Source of the DNA: Alcanivoracaceae bacterium
GTDB taxonomy: Bacteria; Pseudomonadota; Gammaproteobacteria; Pseudomonadales; Alcanivoracaceae
Direction: 5' to 3'
Assembly (NCBI GenBank): GCA_029210325.1
Contig: JARGPU010000010.1
Location: 1 to 54,422 of the forward strand
DNA length: 54,422 nucleotides
Below, piece by piece: positions 1-9,020 of this stretch. Numbering within the stretch: the first letter of the stretch is position 1; the number at the start of each line of letters is the position of its first letter. The notes under the pieces are model-generated. The model saw nothing but the letters and a program-made list of their open reading frames with translations. It ran no database searches and had not been told where the DNA came from. The translations under genes and the position numbers were made by a program.

Positions 1-812
1 GTTACCTTGCGCTTCGGCCGGGTGACAATCGCCTCGCGCATCCAGTCCACCGCCTTCTCCGGGCTCATTGCCGGGAAGTAATCATAGATCTTGGTGGGTG
101 CAATCATCGGTGTGCGCACCAGCGGATAGTTCATCAGGGTAAAGCTGATGCCGGTATGCAAAAGCTCGTTTTGCGCCGCCATGGTCCAGCCCTCCAGCGC
201 GCATTTTGAGCCGAGGTAGGCCGAGAAGCGCGGCACGCCGTTGAACACACCGACAGTGGTGACGTTGATGATATGGCCATCACCCTGCGCCTTCATCGCC
301 GGAATCAGATTCATGGCCAGGCGGATGGCGCCGAAGTAATTCAACTGCATGGTGCGCTGGTAATCATGGAAGCGATCCAGCGAATAGACCACCGAGCGGC
401 GGATCGAACGACCGGCATTATTGATCAGGATGTCGACCCGGCCATGATCCTCCAGAACCTTCTGGCAGAGACGGTCGCAGTCGTCCAGATCGGCGATATC
501 GGCACGGTAGGCCACCGCTTCGCCACCGTTATCGCGGATCTTCTCGGCCAGATCTTCCAGTGCATCCGCTGAGCGGGCGGTCAGCAGCACCGTGGCGCCG
601 GCTTCAGCCAGCTTGTGGGCCACGCCCGCGCCGATGCCAGAGCTGGCGCCGGTGATCAGCACCACCTTGCCATTTACCCTGCGGCGCAACGCCGCGTCCG
701 GCATAAGGCGCTGATGTACACCACGAGCAGCGCTTTCAACAAAACGCTTTGCATGGGGGCGCAAATCTGGCACGCCGAGGGCAATGCCGCCAATCATGAT
801 TCGTCGTGACAT
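1..812 (-). CDS. Short-chain dehydrogenase/reductase, 3' end cut by window edge
   Basis: Reading leftward from ATG at 812, 270 codons are open before the window ends, so the C-terminus is missing. A GGAG lies about 8 bases before the ATG and an in-frame TAG sits shortly upstream, which fixes the start. An N-terminal extension of about 47 residues precedes an SDR Rossmann fold: GASSGIG at residues 55-61, NNAG at 131-134 and a YxxxK pair at Tyr199/Lys203. The SDR catalytic serine position, 13 residues before the Tyr, is Thr186. The domain closely resembles the C-terminal domain of the fatty acyl-CoA reductase at 6690-8702 (shared NNAGRSIRRSV and RTMQLNYFGA segments), so it is probably a paralogue acting on fatty aldehydes or other lipid carbonyls. 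The substrate is inference. Confidence 0.85.
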   Translation of the reverse strand, partial: MSRRIMIGGIALGVPDLRPHAKRFVESAARGVHQRLMPDAALRRRVNGKVVLITGASSGIGAGVAHKLAEAGATVLLTARSADALEDLAEKIRDNGGEAVAYRADIADLDDCDRLCQKVLEDHGRVDILINNAGRSIRRSVVYSLDRFHDYQRTMQLNYFGAIRLAMNLIPAMKAQGDGHIINVTTVGVFNGVPRFSAYLGSKCALEGWTMAAQNELLHTGISFTLMNYPLVRTPMIAPTKIYDYFPAMSPEKAVDWMREAIVTRPKRKV

Positions 813-1193
813 GGTGCTTCTCCGGTCGTCAGGAACGAGGGAAGTCTATTCTGCGCTGCTTTTTGCGCCAGTACACAGCAGGGTGAAAGATGTCGACTGG
901 TGACCGGAAGGCTTTTTGGGGCGGAGATTTTTCTCCTGTTGCGACTCATGCTGCCGCAGCGAGTCAGGTTGGCTGACAATTAGTGACACATTGGAATTGC
1001 CGCTTGGCTCTACCGATATGGAGCTGGCGAGCCGTACAAGTGGTGGTTGTGGGGGTGGCAGCAGTTTGGGAGGTAGGTCACAAGCTGTGGCACGGTCCTT
1101 GCGATTGAGAATGCCATTCATTTCTCAATGCGTGGTTTCCTGAAATTGCTGCGTGAAAGAGAGAAATGCTCAATTGCAGTACGGAGTGATTTG
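813..1193. other. Divergent intergenic region, no gene seen
   Basis: This 381-base gap separates the minus-strand SDR gene from the plus-strand lipoprotein gene and must hold both promoters. I see no convincing coding frame and no strong consensus promoter. The one clear structure is a perfect 8-bp inverted repeat (ATTGAGAA, 10-base spacer, TTCTCAAT) at 1104-1129, about 65 bases before the lipoprotein start; it could be an operator or a leader hairpin. Confidence 0.5.
1104..1129. repeat. Inverted repeat before the lipoprotein gene
   Basis: The arms ATTGAGAA (1104-1111) and TTCTCAAT (1122-1129) are perfectly complementary with a 10-base spacer. It lies in the promoter region of the gene starting at 1194. 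A role as regulator site or RNA hairpin is inference. Confidence 0.4.
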
Positions 1194-4100
1194 ATGAAAG
1201 CAGTGAGTCCGGCGATCGCACAGGGTCCTTGTTATGGCATAAGACTATGGGGGGCGACTCTGTTGGTCGCTGGCCTCGTCGCGGGTTGTGGTGGTGGTGA
1301 TGGTCGCCTGTTTCCCGCGGAGTCGAAGGCGGATGGCGTGTTTATCGACGCTCCGGTACAGGGACTGGGTTACCGCATCAGAGGCTGGAGCTCAGTACCG
1401 CGTTCCGAAGGCATCTGGGGGCGCGTGGCGATGTCCGCAGACGGCTCACGCATGCTCGCTCTGAGTCAGGGTGCGATCTGGCTTTCCACTGATAGTGGCG
1501 CCAGCTGGCCGTCGAACCGGCGGCAGTCCCCTTTAACGGGGAGCTTCTTTAACGAGGATGCCGGGGGCACTGGCAGTGTGGCGGTATCAGCGGACGGGCA
1601 GACTATCGTCGTGCCGCAACGCAATGACAGTTCCGCTTTGCCGCTTCTGGTTTCCGTCGATGGCGGCGAGACATGGGTAGAGCGGCCGGCACCGACATCG
1701 ACCCTGTGTCGCACCTCTGAGGTCAGTTTGTCTGCAGACGGTCAGCAGCTTTACTTCTCCGGAAAAGATACGCGCAGTGACGCGCAACTCTGGGACGCTG
1801 GCGCGCAGAGAGATGTCTGCCGTTATCGCTCCAATGATGCCGGCCTCAGCTGGACAGCACTGACCGGTTCACCGGCGGAAGGTGAAAACCGTTTGATGGT
1901 TTCTGCGGATGGCGGGCGCCTTCTCGCCGTGGGCAGCACCACGGCCAGCCTGTCAGTGGATGACGGTGCTACCTGGCTGCCTCTGGCAACCAATGGCGAG
2001 CCAGTTCGCGATGCGGCGCTGTCTGCCGCCGGTGATGTGGTAGCCCTGGCCACGGCTAAAGGCGTCGAGCTGCATACCCAAAGTGGCGTGCAGGTTTCCC
2101 TGACGGACAAGAATATTGAGGCAATCGCCGGGTCTGCGGACATGCGCATTTTGTTGGCCGCCGAATGGCTGGGCAAATTGTATCGCTCCAACGATGGCGG
2201 GAAGAGTTGGAGTGTGAGTGCATGGCCCTCATCAGAGAGATGGAAAACAGCGGCCGTGTCCAGCAACGGCCAGTTGGCACTGGCCACTGGTGGGTTAACG
2301 TACCAGAGCTCCATTGGCCGGATCTACGATGACGTAGATATCTACGTTAGTAGACTTGGTGACGAAATGCGCTTTACTGATGCCAATGGCGGATACCGAT
2401 GCAGAGCCGGCGAGCAGGTCGCTTTCTATCTTGGAAACTTTTCCCTGGGCAGCACTGATTGTGCCGAAGCCGTTCACGTCTATCAGCTGGCTGGACTGAG
2501 TGAAACGCCGGAAAGAGGTCTGCGCATAGCCCAGCTGCTGCAGTCCCTTAATACCAGCGGCGATCCGACCCGGATTGTGTTGCCGGATCTTGGCGAGCAG
2601 AGCATTGATATCGACCTGGGCGGCACGGACGAGGAGTTTTCCAGCGCTGCCGAGACTCTGCTGTCGAGCATTTCCAGTGCTGTCGGCAGTACATTTACCC
2701 TGGTGAGCAAGGCCGATGCACAAGCGCATGTGGAATCGGAAATCATCAAGCTGCCGGCCGATGTGCGCGGAAAAATCTGCTCTCTGAATGCCTGCAACAA
2801 TGATCTGATGACGCAGCTGGCGGCCGGTCTACAACAACTGGTGGGTGGCACGTTGACTGGTCTTCCTGAGGGCGCGGAACTCAAGCTGACCCTCACCTCC
2901 ACTGAAACCAATGGTAAGCAGCGCGAGGACCAGCTGGCGATCTTCGGTAGTCAGGATCAGTGGCAGTTTCTTTCGCCGGTGCCTGTGAGTGCGACCTATA
3001 CGGTAACCGTTGGTGATATCGCGCCGCAATTCGGCTGTACCGTCAGCAACGCCAGCGGCACCATGATTGGAAACAATATCAATAATGTTGCAGTGGATTG
3101 CACGTTGAAAGAGGTGCTGCCGGTGACACTCGGTGGCACCGCCACCGGGCTGCAGCCCAGCCAGTCAGTCACGCTGTCCAATGGCGATGATTCGGTGGTC
3201 GTTGATGCCAATGGCGAGTTCAGCTTTCCGTCAACGCTTGATGCGGGCGAAAGCTTCAGCGTGACAATCAACGGCGCCAACCCGAGCAACCTGCTGTGCT
3301 CGCTGGAAGCTGGCGATGGTGTGGCGCCGATCAATTATGACTCCGATGTTTTTGCTGTGGTGGAAGTCAGTTGTGAGGGGTTTGCCGCGTTCAGTCTTGG
3401 CGGAGTGGTCAGCGGGTTACCCGCCGGTGAGACTCTGGCGTTACAGAACACCGACAGCAATACTGGCCCGGCCTTCGCCCTGTTGAGCGCTAACGGCGAC
3501 TATATCTTTGCGGACAGTTTTACCGGCACTTATCAACTGGAACTGACCTCGGTGCCGAGTGGTTTGCAGTGCCAGTTGAGCAGCCAGAGCGGTTCGCCGC
3601 AAGGCGCTCAGGTCACTGTCGATGTTGCCTGCCAGGGCGCCCGCGTGACTGGTATCGTTAACGGCCTGGTGGACGGTGCCAGCGTGCAGCTCTCGGTGGT
3701 GAACAGTGCTACCGGCGCCCAGCAGATTGATCTTACCGGCACTGGCGCGGGTCTGGCTTTCAACAGTGTCTATATGCCCGAAGGCGCTACTTATGATGTC
3801 ACCGTGATCGGTACTTCGATCGGCACTACTTGTGGCGCCGTCACCAATGGCAGTGGCACCATCGGCACCACCAACATCACTAATCTGTCGCTGGAGTGCA
3901 GCTTCGATGGCGGCGGTGGCAGTGATCCTGCAGCAGGCTCCGTGGGCGGAACTGTGACTGGGCTGGATGATTTCGACAGTGTGATGATCGAAGACTTGGA
4001 CAACTTCGAGTTTATTGATTTTCTATTCAATGATTCGGGTCAAGGTGGCAGTTTCACCATGCCGAGCACATTGGCTCCGGGCACCAGCTACGATATCACT

Positions 4101-4217
4101 GCCCAGTACACCGGCCTGTTTGGTCTGACCTGCTCGGTCACCAATGGCACAGGTGTGATGCCGGCGGCGGATGCGGTGCCGAACTACGTAAACGATATCC
4201 AGATTACCTGCGAGTAA
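1194..4217 (+). CDS. Large surface lipoprotein: Asp-box (BNR) propeller plus five C-terminal repeats
   Basis: I chose ATG 1194 over an upstream ATG at 1128 because it has a GGAG 8 bases before it and begins a clean lipoprotein signal peptide ending in LVAGC, with Cys32 as the lipidated residue. The 1007-residue product has five Asp-box motifs of form SxDxGxxW between residues about 97 and 339 (for example STDSGASW, SVDGGETW, SNDGGKSW), the signature of BNR/sialidase/Vps10-like beta propellers. From about residue 565 to the end come five beta-rich repeats of 80-90 residues, each starting with a GG-x-x-x-GL-like strand and containing two cysteines, the second near the repeat end (VxC). It is probably an outer-membrane-anchored, exported binding protein. 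Substrate unknown; no catalytic residues are evident. Confidence 0.85.
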   Translation: MKAVSPAIAQGPCYGIRLWGATLLVAGLVAGCGGGDGRLFPAESKADGVFIDAPVQGLGYRIRGWSSVPRSEGIWGRVAMSADGSRMLALSQGAIWLSTDSGASWPSNRRQSPLTGSFFNEDAGGTGSVAVSADGQTIVVPQRNDSSALPLLVSVDGGETWVERPAPTSTLCRTSEVSLSADGQQLYFSGKDTRSDAQLWDAGAQRDVCRYRSNDAGLSWTALTGSPAEGENRLMVSADGGRLLAVGSTTASLSVDDGATWLPLATNGEPVRDAALSAAGDVVALATAKGVELHTQSGVQVSLTDKNIEAIAGSADMRILLAAEWLGKLYRSNDGGKSWSVSAWPSSERWKTAAVSSNGQLALATGGLTYQSSIGRIYDDVDIYVSRLGDEMRFTDANGGYRCRAGEQVAFYLGNFSLGSTDCAEAVHVYQLAGLSETPERGLRIAQLLQSLNTSGDPTRIVLPDLGEQSIDIDLGGTDEEFSSAAETLLSSISSAVGSTFTLVSKADAQAHVESEIIKLPADVRGKICSLNACNNDLMTQLAAGLQQLVGGTLTGLPEGAELKLTLTSTETNGKQREDQLAIFGSQDQWQFLSPVPVSATYTVTVGDIAPQFGCTVSNASGTMIGNNINNVAVDCTLKEVLPVTLGGTATGLQPSQSVTLSNGDDSVVVDANGEFSFPSTLDAGESFSVTINGANPSNLLCSLEAGDGVAPINYDSDVFAVVEVSCEGFAAFSLGGVVSGLPAGETLALQNTDSNTGPAFALLSANGDYIFADSFTGTYQLELTSVPSGLQCQLSSQSGSPQGAQVTVDVACQGARVTGIVNGLVDGASVQLSVVNSATGAQQIDLTGTGAGLAFNSVYMPEGATYDVTVIGTSIGTTCGAVTNGSGTIGTTNITNLSLECSFDGGGGSDPAAGSVGGTVTGLDDFDSVMIEDLDNFEFIDFLFNDSGQGGSFTMPSTLAPGTSYDITAQYTGLFGLTCSVTNGTGVMPAADAVPNYVNDIQITCE

Positions 4218-4241
4218 TCGTCTTCGTTTCACAGTGGTATA

Positions 4242-4280
4242 AACAGAAAAGGCCCGGCAATTTCTCGGGCCTTTTCTGTT
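4242..4280. terminator. Bidirectional rho-independent terminator
   Basis: A 15-bp perfect stem (4242-4256 with 4266-4280) with a 9-base loop has GGCCCG/CGGGCC at its core and A- and T-runs on the outer sides, so it can stop transcription from both the lipoprotein gene and the convergent ycaO-like gene. Confidence 0.85.
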
Positions 4281-4322
4281 GGTGGATGCGTTGCAACGCC
4301 CCTATGTTAATCGCTTGGCAGG

Positions 4323-6515
4323 TCAGTGATTCGCTGTGAATGCTGCCTGCCGCGCTGCGTGCAATTTCTTATAGCTTTCAATCAACCGCTGATGTTTGTC
4401 GAGCCCTTCCAGTGCCATGCTGGTGGGCGTCAGGCCATGGAAGCGCACGCTGCCGTTGACTGAACCGATGACGGCATTAAGGATGTCATCGCCAAACATG
4501 CGGCGGAAGCTGACCAGATAATCCTCCAGCGCCAGATCGTCATCCAGAGTGACTTCCAGTACTGCCTGCATGGCCTGATAAAAGCGCCCGCGTTCCACTG
4601 TGTTGTCGTTGAACTGGAGAAAGGCTTCTACCAGTTCAAGGGCATTGTCCAGCTCGCCCAACGCCAGATAGATAAGCAGTTTCAGCTCCAGAATGGTGAG
4701 CTGACCCCAGACGGTGTTTTCATCAAACTCAATGCCGATCAGGGTAATGATCGTCATATAGGCGTCGCGATCGCTTTCTTCCAGCCGCTGTACCAGATCG
4801 GCCAGCTGGTCGTCGCTTAACCGGTGCAGGTTGAGGATGTCCTCGCGGAACTCCAGCGCCATATTGGTGTTATCCCAGATCAGATCGTCCACCGGGTAGA
4901 TCTCGGAATAGCCGGGCACCAGAATCCGGCACACCGGTGCGCCCAGGTCCTCAAACACCGTCATGTAACACTCATGGCCCATCTCTTCGAGGATGCCAAA
5001 CAGGGCGGCCGCTTCATCTTCGGTGCTGCCACTGAAGTCCCAGTCAGAGAACTCATAATCCGATCGGGCACTGAAAAAGCGCCAGGACACCACGCCGCTG
5101 GAATCGATAAAGTGTTCGACAAAGTTGTTTGGTTCGGTAACGGCCATGCTATTGAAGGTGGGCGGCGGTAGATCATTCAGCCCTTCGAAACTGCGGCCTT
5201 GCAGCAGCTCGGTAAGGCTACGCTCCAGCGCCACTTGCAAACTGGGATGGGCGCCGAAGGAGACAAATACGCCACCGGTTTTCGGATTCATCAGGGCAAC
5301 ACACATTACCGGGAACTGGCCGCCGAGGGAGGCATCCTTGACCAGCACGGGAAAGCCCTGCGCCTCCAGTGCCTTGATGCCTTCCTGAATGTGCGGGTAG
5401 CGGTTCAGTACGGCCTCCGGCACATCCGGCAGTGTTACTTCATTCTCGATAATTTCTTTTTTAACGGCCCTTTCAAAAATTTCTGATAGGCACTGCACCT
5501 GGGCTTCCGGCAAGGTGTTGCCGGCACTCATGCCGTTGCTGAGGTACAGGTTTTCAATCAGGTTGGACGGGAAGTAGACCGTTTCGCCATCGGACTGGCG
5601 CACAAAGGGAAGGGCGCAGATGCCGCGCTCCGGTGTGCCGGAGTTGGTATCAAATAGATGTGTTCCGAGCAGCTCGCCGTCGGGATCATAAATTGACAGG
5701 CAACGCTCATCGAGAATACCTTCCGGAAGTTTGCCTTTGGCACCGGGTTGAAACCATTTCTCGTTCGGGTAATGGACAAAGTCGCTGTTGCCGATGTCCT
5801 GGCCAAAATACTGGTCGTTGTAGAAAAAGTTGCAGCTCAGCCGTTCAATAAATTCACCAAGAGCCGAACACAGCGCCGCTTCCTTGGTGGCGCCCTTGCC
5901 GTTGGTGAAGCACATAGGCGATGCCGCATCGCGAATATGCAGTGACCATACATGCGGCACGATATTGCGCCAGGAGGCGATTTCGATCTTCATGCCAAGA
6001 CCGGCCAGAATGGTGCTCATATTGGCAATGGTCTGTTCCAGTGGTAGGTCTTTGCCTTCAATAAAAGTGTGGGTATTGCTATCCGGCTTTACCGTGAGAA
6101 GTGCCTGAGTGTCCTCATCCAGATTTTTGACTGTTTCAATCTGAAAGTCTGGCCCGGCTTGCACCACTTTTTTCACTGTGCAGCGCTCTATGGAGCGAAT
6201 GATTCCCTGGCGATCCTTGTCGCTCATATCTTCCGGTAGCTGCACCTGAATGCGGAAAATCTGCTTATAGCGATCTTCCGGGTCGATAATGTTGTTCTGC
6301 GAAAGGCGAATGTTGTCCGTGGGGATATTACGGGTATTGCAGTACACCTTGACGAAGTAGGCCGCGCACAGGGCGGATGACGCAAGAAAGTAGTCAAACG
6401 GGCCTGGTGCTGAGCCGTCACCCTTGTAGCGGATGGGCTGGTCTGAGATGACGGTAAAGTCGTCAAACTTTGCCTCGAGCCGAAGGTTGTCGAGATAGTT
6501 GACCTTGATTTCCAT
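4323..6515 (-). CDS. ycaO: OsmC domain-YcaO domain fusion protein
   Basis: This 730-residue protein joins an N-terminal OsmC-like domain (about 1-130) to a YcaO domain (about 150-545) and a helical TPR-like tail (about 560-730). I start it at ATG 6515 because the frame continues upstream into the terminator of the next gene. Both cysteines expected of OsmC/Ohr peroxidases are present, Cys50 (SALCAAYF) and Cys112 (ERCTVKK). The YcaO part contains the ATP-binding region segment ALGEFIERLSCNFF and matches the non-azoline E. coli type, which supports RimO in beta-methylthiolation of ribosomal protein S12. YcaO proteins activate backbone amides with ATP. No peptide precursor or dehydrogenase gene lies nearby, arguing against a natural-product cluster. 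The exact role of the OsmC part is unknown. Confidence 0.88.
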   Translation of the reverse strand: MEIKVNYLDNLRLEAKFDDFTVISDQPIRYKGDGSAPGPFDYFLASSALCAAYFVKVYCNTRNIPTDNIRLSQNNIIDPEDRYKQIFRIQVQLPEDMSDKDRQGIIRSIERCTVKKVVQAGPDFQIETVKNLDEDTQALLTVKPDSNTHTFIEGKDLPLEQTIANMSTILAGLGMKIEIASWRNIVPHVWSLHIRDAASPMCFTNGKGATKEAALCSALGEFIERLSCNFFYNDQYFGQDIGNSDFVHYPNEKWFQPGAKGKLPEGILDERCLSIYDPDGELLGTHLFDTNSGTPERGICALPFVRQSDGETVYFPSNLIENLYLSNGMSAGNTLPEAQVQCLSEIFERAVKKEIIENEVTLPDVPEAVLNRYPHIQEGIKALEAQGFPVLVKDASLGGQFPVMCVALMNPKTGGVFVSFGAHPSLQVALERSLTELLQGRSFEGLNDLPPPTFNSMAVTEPNNFVEHFIDSSGVVSWRFFSARSDYEFSDWDFSGSTEDEAAALFGILEEMGHECYMTVFEDLGAPVCRILVPGYSEIYPVDDLIWDNTNMALEFREDILNLHRLSDDQLADLVQRLEESDRDAYMTIITLIGIEFDENTVWGQLTILELKLLIYLALGELDNALELVEAFLQFNDNTVERGRFYQAMQAVLEVTLDDDLALEDYLVSFRRMFGDDILNAVIGSVNGSVRFHGLTPTSMALEGLDKHQRLIESYKKLHAARQAAFTANH

Positions 6516-6624
6516 GGGCGGTGTACCGGAGCAGGCATGGGTAGGGGCGCAGTTGGCGCTATTCGGCGCGATGTTCTCATAAAGCGGGAAATATGGACAC
6601 CATGGCATCAGAAGCACGGATGCC

Positions 6625-6669
6625 GTAAACAACAAAGGCCCGACAAACTGTCGGGCCTTTGTTGTTTAC
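6625..6669 (-). terminator. Rho-independent terminator of the acyl-CoA reductase gene
   Basis: A perfect 21-bp inverted repeat (6625-6645 with 6649-6669) with a 3-base loop lies just past the stop codon of the reductase. The GGCCCGACA core is flanked by T-rich sequence on the minus strand. It would also insulate ycaO downstream, whose own promoter must lie between it and 6515. Confidence 0.88.
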
Positions 6670-6689
6670 GCTTCGCAGATACGGGTGGA

Positions 6690-8702
6690 TTACCAGTGAA
6701 TGCCCTTGAACAGACGTGAGAAAGCTTGCTGTTCGCGGCTGATTCGCTTTGGCGTCTTCTCTTTCTGACCCAGCGCCGCAGACGAGTCGGAGAAAATCTT
6801 GTAGCCGGTATTCATGATGGTTTCGGTGATCTTCGGAGTCAGGAAGTGCATCACTTGGCCGACAATACCGAGACTGGTGGCGATCCGTTTCGGCTGGCGA
6901 ACAATGGCGTCGCAGATCATGTCGGCGGCCTGGTTCGGGCTGATGGTCGGCACATGGTTGTAGATCTTGGTCGGCGCAATCATCGGCGTGCGCACCAGCG
7001 GCATGTTGATGGTGGTGAAGCGAATGCCATGGTGAGCCAGTTCAGATGAGGCGCAACGGGTAAACGCATCCAGCGCCGCTTTGGAAGCAACGTACGCCGA
7101 GAAGCGCGGCGCGTTGGTCAGTACACCGATGGAGGAAATATTGATGATGTGGCCCGCGCCCCGTTCGGTCATCGATGGCAGTAGCTGCATGATCAGACGC
7201 AGGGCGCCGAAATAGTTAAGCTGCATGGTGCGCTCGAAATCGTGGAAGCGATCATAAGAGTGCTCCACGGAACGACGGATTGAGCGGCCGGCGTTGTTGA
7301 CCAGAATATCCACCTGACCATGATCGGCAATAACCTGTTTGACCAGACGATCACAATCATCCAGATGTGACACGTCGGCGCTATAGGAGAAAGCCTTGCC
7401 GCCAAGCTGATCGATTTCGTGCAGGGTTTCTTCCAGTTTTTCAGCCGTACGGGCCACCACCAGAACGATGGCGCCAGCTCGAGCCAGTTTCAGGGCTGCG
7501 GCTTTGCCGATGCCTGAGGTAGCACCGGTGACCAGCACGACCTTGCCGGAGACTCGCTCTTCAAGGCTGATAGATGGTGCGCCATCGTCTTCGCGCTCGT
7601 CGCGGTCCGGGTCCAGATGGTTTTCCCAGTAGTCCCATAGCAACTGAGCATAGGCTTCCAGCTCCGGCGCTTCGATGCCGCTGTCACTCAGGGCCGCCTT
7701 GGCATTGCTATTGTCAAAGATGGTCGGGTAGCTGAGAAACTTCAGTGCTGACTCGGGGATATCCAGCCCCTCCATGGCTTGATGGAGGAAAAACTTGGCC
7801 GGTGTCAGTGAGCTGATGCCCTTGCGCACCATTCCCGGCACCGATTCGAAAACGCTGTTGTCGATGCGCACTGGCATTTTCGGCGCGTCGGCGACGCCGG
7901 CAAAAATATTCATCACTTCGCCAACGCTGTAGTGACGGTCGGCGGTCAGATGGAAGCACTGGCCGTCGCGATCTGGCACATGGGCAATGCGATCGATGGC
8001 GCTGGCAACAAAGTCCACAGGAACAATGTTGAACTGGCCGCCTTCGATGCCCAGCAGGGGCACCCAGGGAGGGAGTACGTCGCTAAGCTTCTGGATCAGC
8101 TTGAAGAAGTAGTACGGGCCGTCGATCTTGTCCATCTCGCCGGTTTGCGAATGACCGACCACCATCGACGGTCTATAAATGCGCCATGGCAGCTTGGCTT
8201 CAAGTCGCACTAGCGCTTCGGATTCGTGTTTGGTTTGCAGGTAGGCATCGGCCAGATCTCCGGCCTCATCGAACATATCTTCGCGGAAGGTGCCCTCATA
8301 CAGGCCTGCGGCGGCAACCGAGCTGATGTGGTGGAAGCAGCCCGCGTTTAGCTCCTCGGCCAGACGCACGGCATTACGGGTCCCCTCGATATTGGTATAG
8401 CGCTGTTGATTTTCATCAGCGGTGAGATCGTAAATCGCCGCCAGGTGGAAGAAGTGGTCAATCTTCGCTGCGGTAAGGTCGTCTCTATCCCGCTTGCTGA
8501 CGCCGAGCATTTTTTTGGTCAGGTCACCCTTGATGCCCACCAGTCGCTCCGGCTCCACATTAAGACGGCGGCGCATGGCATCCAGCTTGTACTCCGATCC
8601 GGGACGAATCAGTGCGAATACGCGGCTGTCCTTGCGGCTGAGCAGGCGAGCGAGAAGAAAGCGACCGATAAAGCCGGTGGCGCCAGTAACGAAGTAATTC
8701 AT
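6690..8702 (-). CDS. Fatty acyl-CoA reductase (alcohol-forming), two-domain
   Basis: The 670-residue protein has the architecture of the Marinobacter FAR that reduces fatty acyl-CoA or acyl-ACP through the aldehyde to the fatty alcohol with NADPH, the alcohol-supplying step for wax esters. The N-terminal reductase domain shows GATGFIG (7-13) and Tyr154/Lys158 in YLQTK; the C-terminal SDR domain shows GATSGIG (393-399), Ser524, Tyr537 and Lys541. The ending GIHW also resembles that family, as I recall it. The start at 8702 follows a strong AAGGGGAA site. The product is probably cytosolic or membrane-peripheral. A sigma-70-like promoter lies upstream (8902-8930), and a FabR-like regulator is transcribed divergently. 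No wax ester synthase (WS/DGAT) gene is in the window. Confidence 0.93.
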   Translation of the reverse strand: MNYFVTGATGFIGRFLLARLLSRKDSRVFALIRPGSEYKLDAMRRRLNVEPERLVGIKGDLTKKMLGVSKRDRDDLTAAKIDHFFHLAAIYDLTADENQQRYTNIEGTRNAVRLAEELNAGCFHHISSVAAAGLYEGTFREDMFDEAGDLADAYLQTKHESEALVRLEAKLPWRIYRPSMVVGHSQTGEMDKIDGPYYFFKLIQKLSDVLPPWVPLLGIEGGQFNIVPVDFVASAIDRIAHVPDRDGQCFHLTADRHYSVGEVMNIFAGVADAPKMPVRIDNSVFESVPGMVRKGISSLTPAKFFLHQAMEGLDIPESALKFLSYPTIFDNSNAKAALSDSGIEAPELEAYAQLLWDYWENHLDPDRDEREDDGAPSISLEERVSGKVVLVTGATSGIGKAAALKLARAGAIVLVVARTAEKLEETLHEIDQLGGKAFSYSADVSHLDDCDRLVKQVIADHGQVDILVNNAGRSIRRSVEHSYDRFHDFERTMQLNYFGALRLIMQLLPSMTERGAGHIINISSIGVLTNAPRFSAYVASKAALDAFTRCASSELAHHGIRFTTINMPLVRTPMIAPTKIYNHVPTISPNQAADMICDAIVRQPKRIATSLGIVGQVMHFLTPKITETIMNTGYKIFSDSSAALGQKEKTPKRISREQQAFSRLFKGIHW

Positions 8703-8901
8703 GGTATTCCCCTTCTTCTTTTTGCAGCGATTTCTTTTTTACAGGCCAGTGCAACACAGGGTCTGTCCCTGTGGGAGCCGGCTGGTTCCTTGAAGTCTGT
8801 AGTCAGACTGTAGCGGAATCAGCGGGTCTTGCCTCCTGTTTTATCTCTTCTGGCCGGCCTTGTTTTAGCTCTTTGATAAAAGACTAACAAATGTGAGGTG
8901 A

Positions 8902-8930
8902 AATTTACCGGTTGATCGTATTTTGGTCAA
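8902..8930 (-). promoter_or_regulatory. Predicted sigma-70 promoter of the acyl-CoA reductase gene
   Basis: On the minus strand TTGACC (8925-8930) and TAAATT (8902-8907) are separated by exactly 17 bases. This places transcription start near 8895, about 190 bases before the reductase ATG. Confidence 0.6.
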
Positions 8931-8962
8931 GCATCTGAAATAAATATTTCTATTTAACAGTG

Positions 8963-8986
8963 ACTAATGGCATTGTTGCCATTAGT
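8963..8986. promoter_or_regulatory. Perfect palindrome, candidate operator for the FabR-like regulator
   Basis: ACTAATGGCA (8963-8972) and TGCCATTAGT (8977-8986) are perfect complements around a 4-base spacer. The element is 35 bases before the regulator ATG and about 30 bases upstream of the -35 of the divergent reductase promoter. Size and symmetry suit a TetR-family dimer. That the neighbouring regulator binds it is inference. Confidence 0.5.
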
Positions 8987-9020
8987 ATTAACTTACAACT
9001 GTATATTCGAAGGGTGGGTT

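Larger units (their letters stand above)
8703..9020. other. Divergent regulatory region between FAR and the FabR-like regulator
   Basis: This 318-base AT-rich gap holds no gene. It contains a minus-strand sigma-70 promoter for the reductase and a perfect 10-bp palindrome close to the regulator gene, listed separately. The leader of the reductase would be nearly 200 bases long from the predicted start site; I see no obvious riboswitch fold in it. Confidence 0.6.

Noticed and set aside
1128-1193. Upstream ATG for the lipoprotein gene
   Set aside because: It would put a charged stretch ahead of the signal peptide and lacks a ribosome-binding site; ATG 1194 has both features right.
4323-6515. 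YcaO gene as the core of a RiPP (thiazole/oxazole peptide) cluster
   Set aside because: No precursor peptide, dehydrogenase, E1-like partner or transporter is nearby, and the sequence fits the RimO-linked group.
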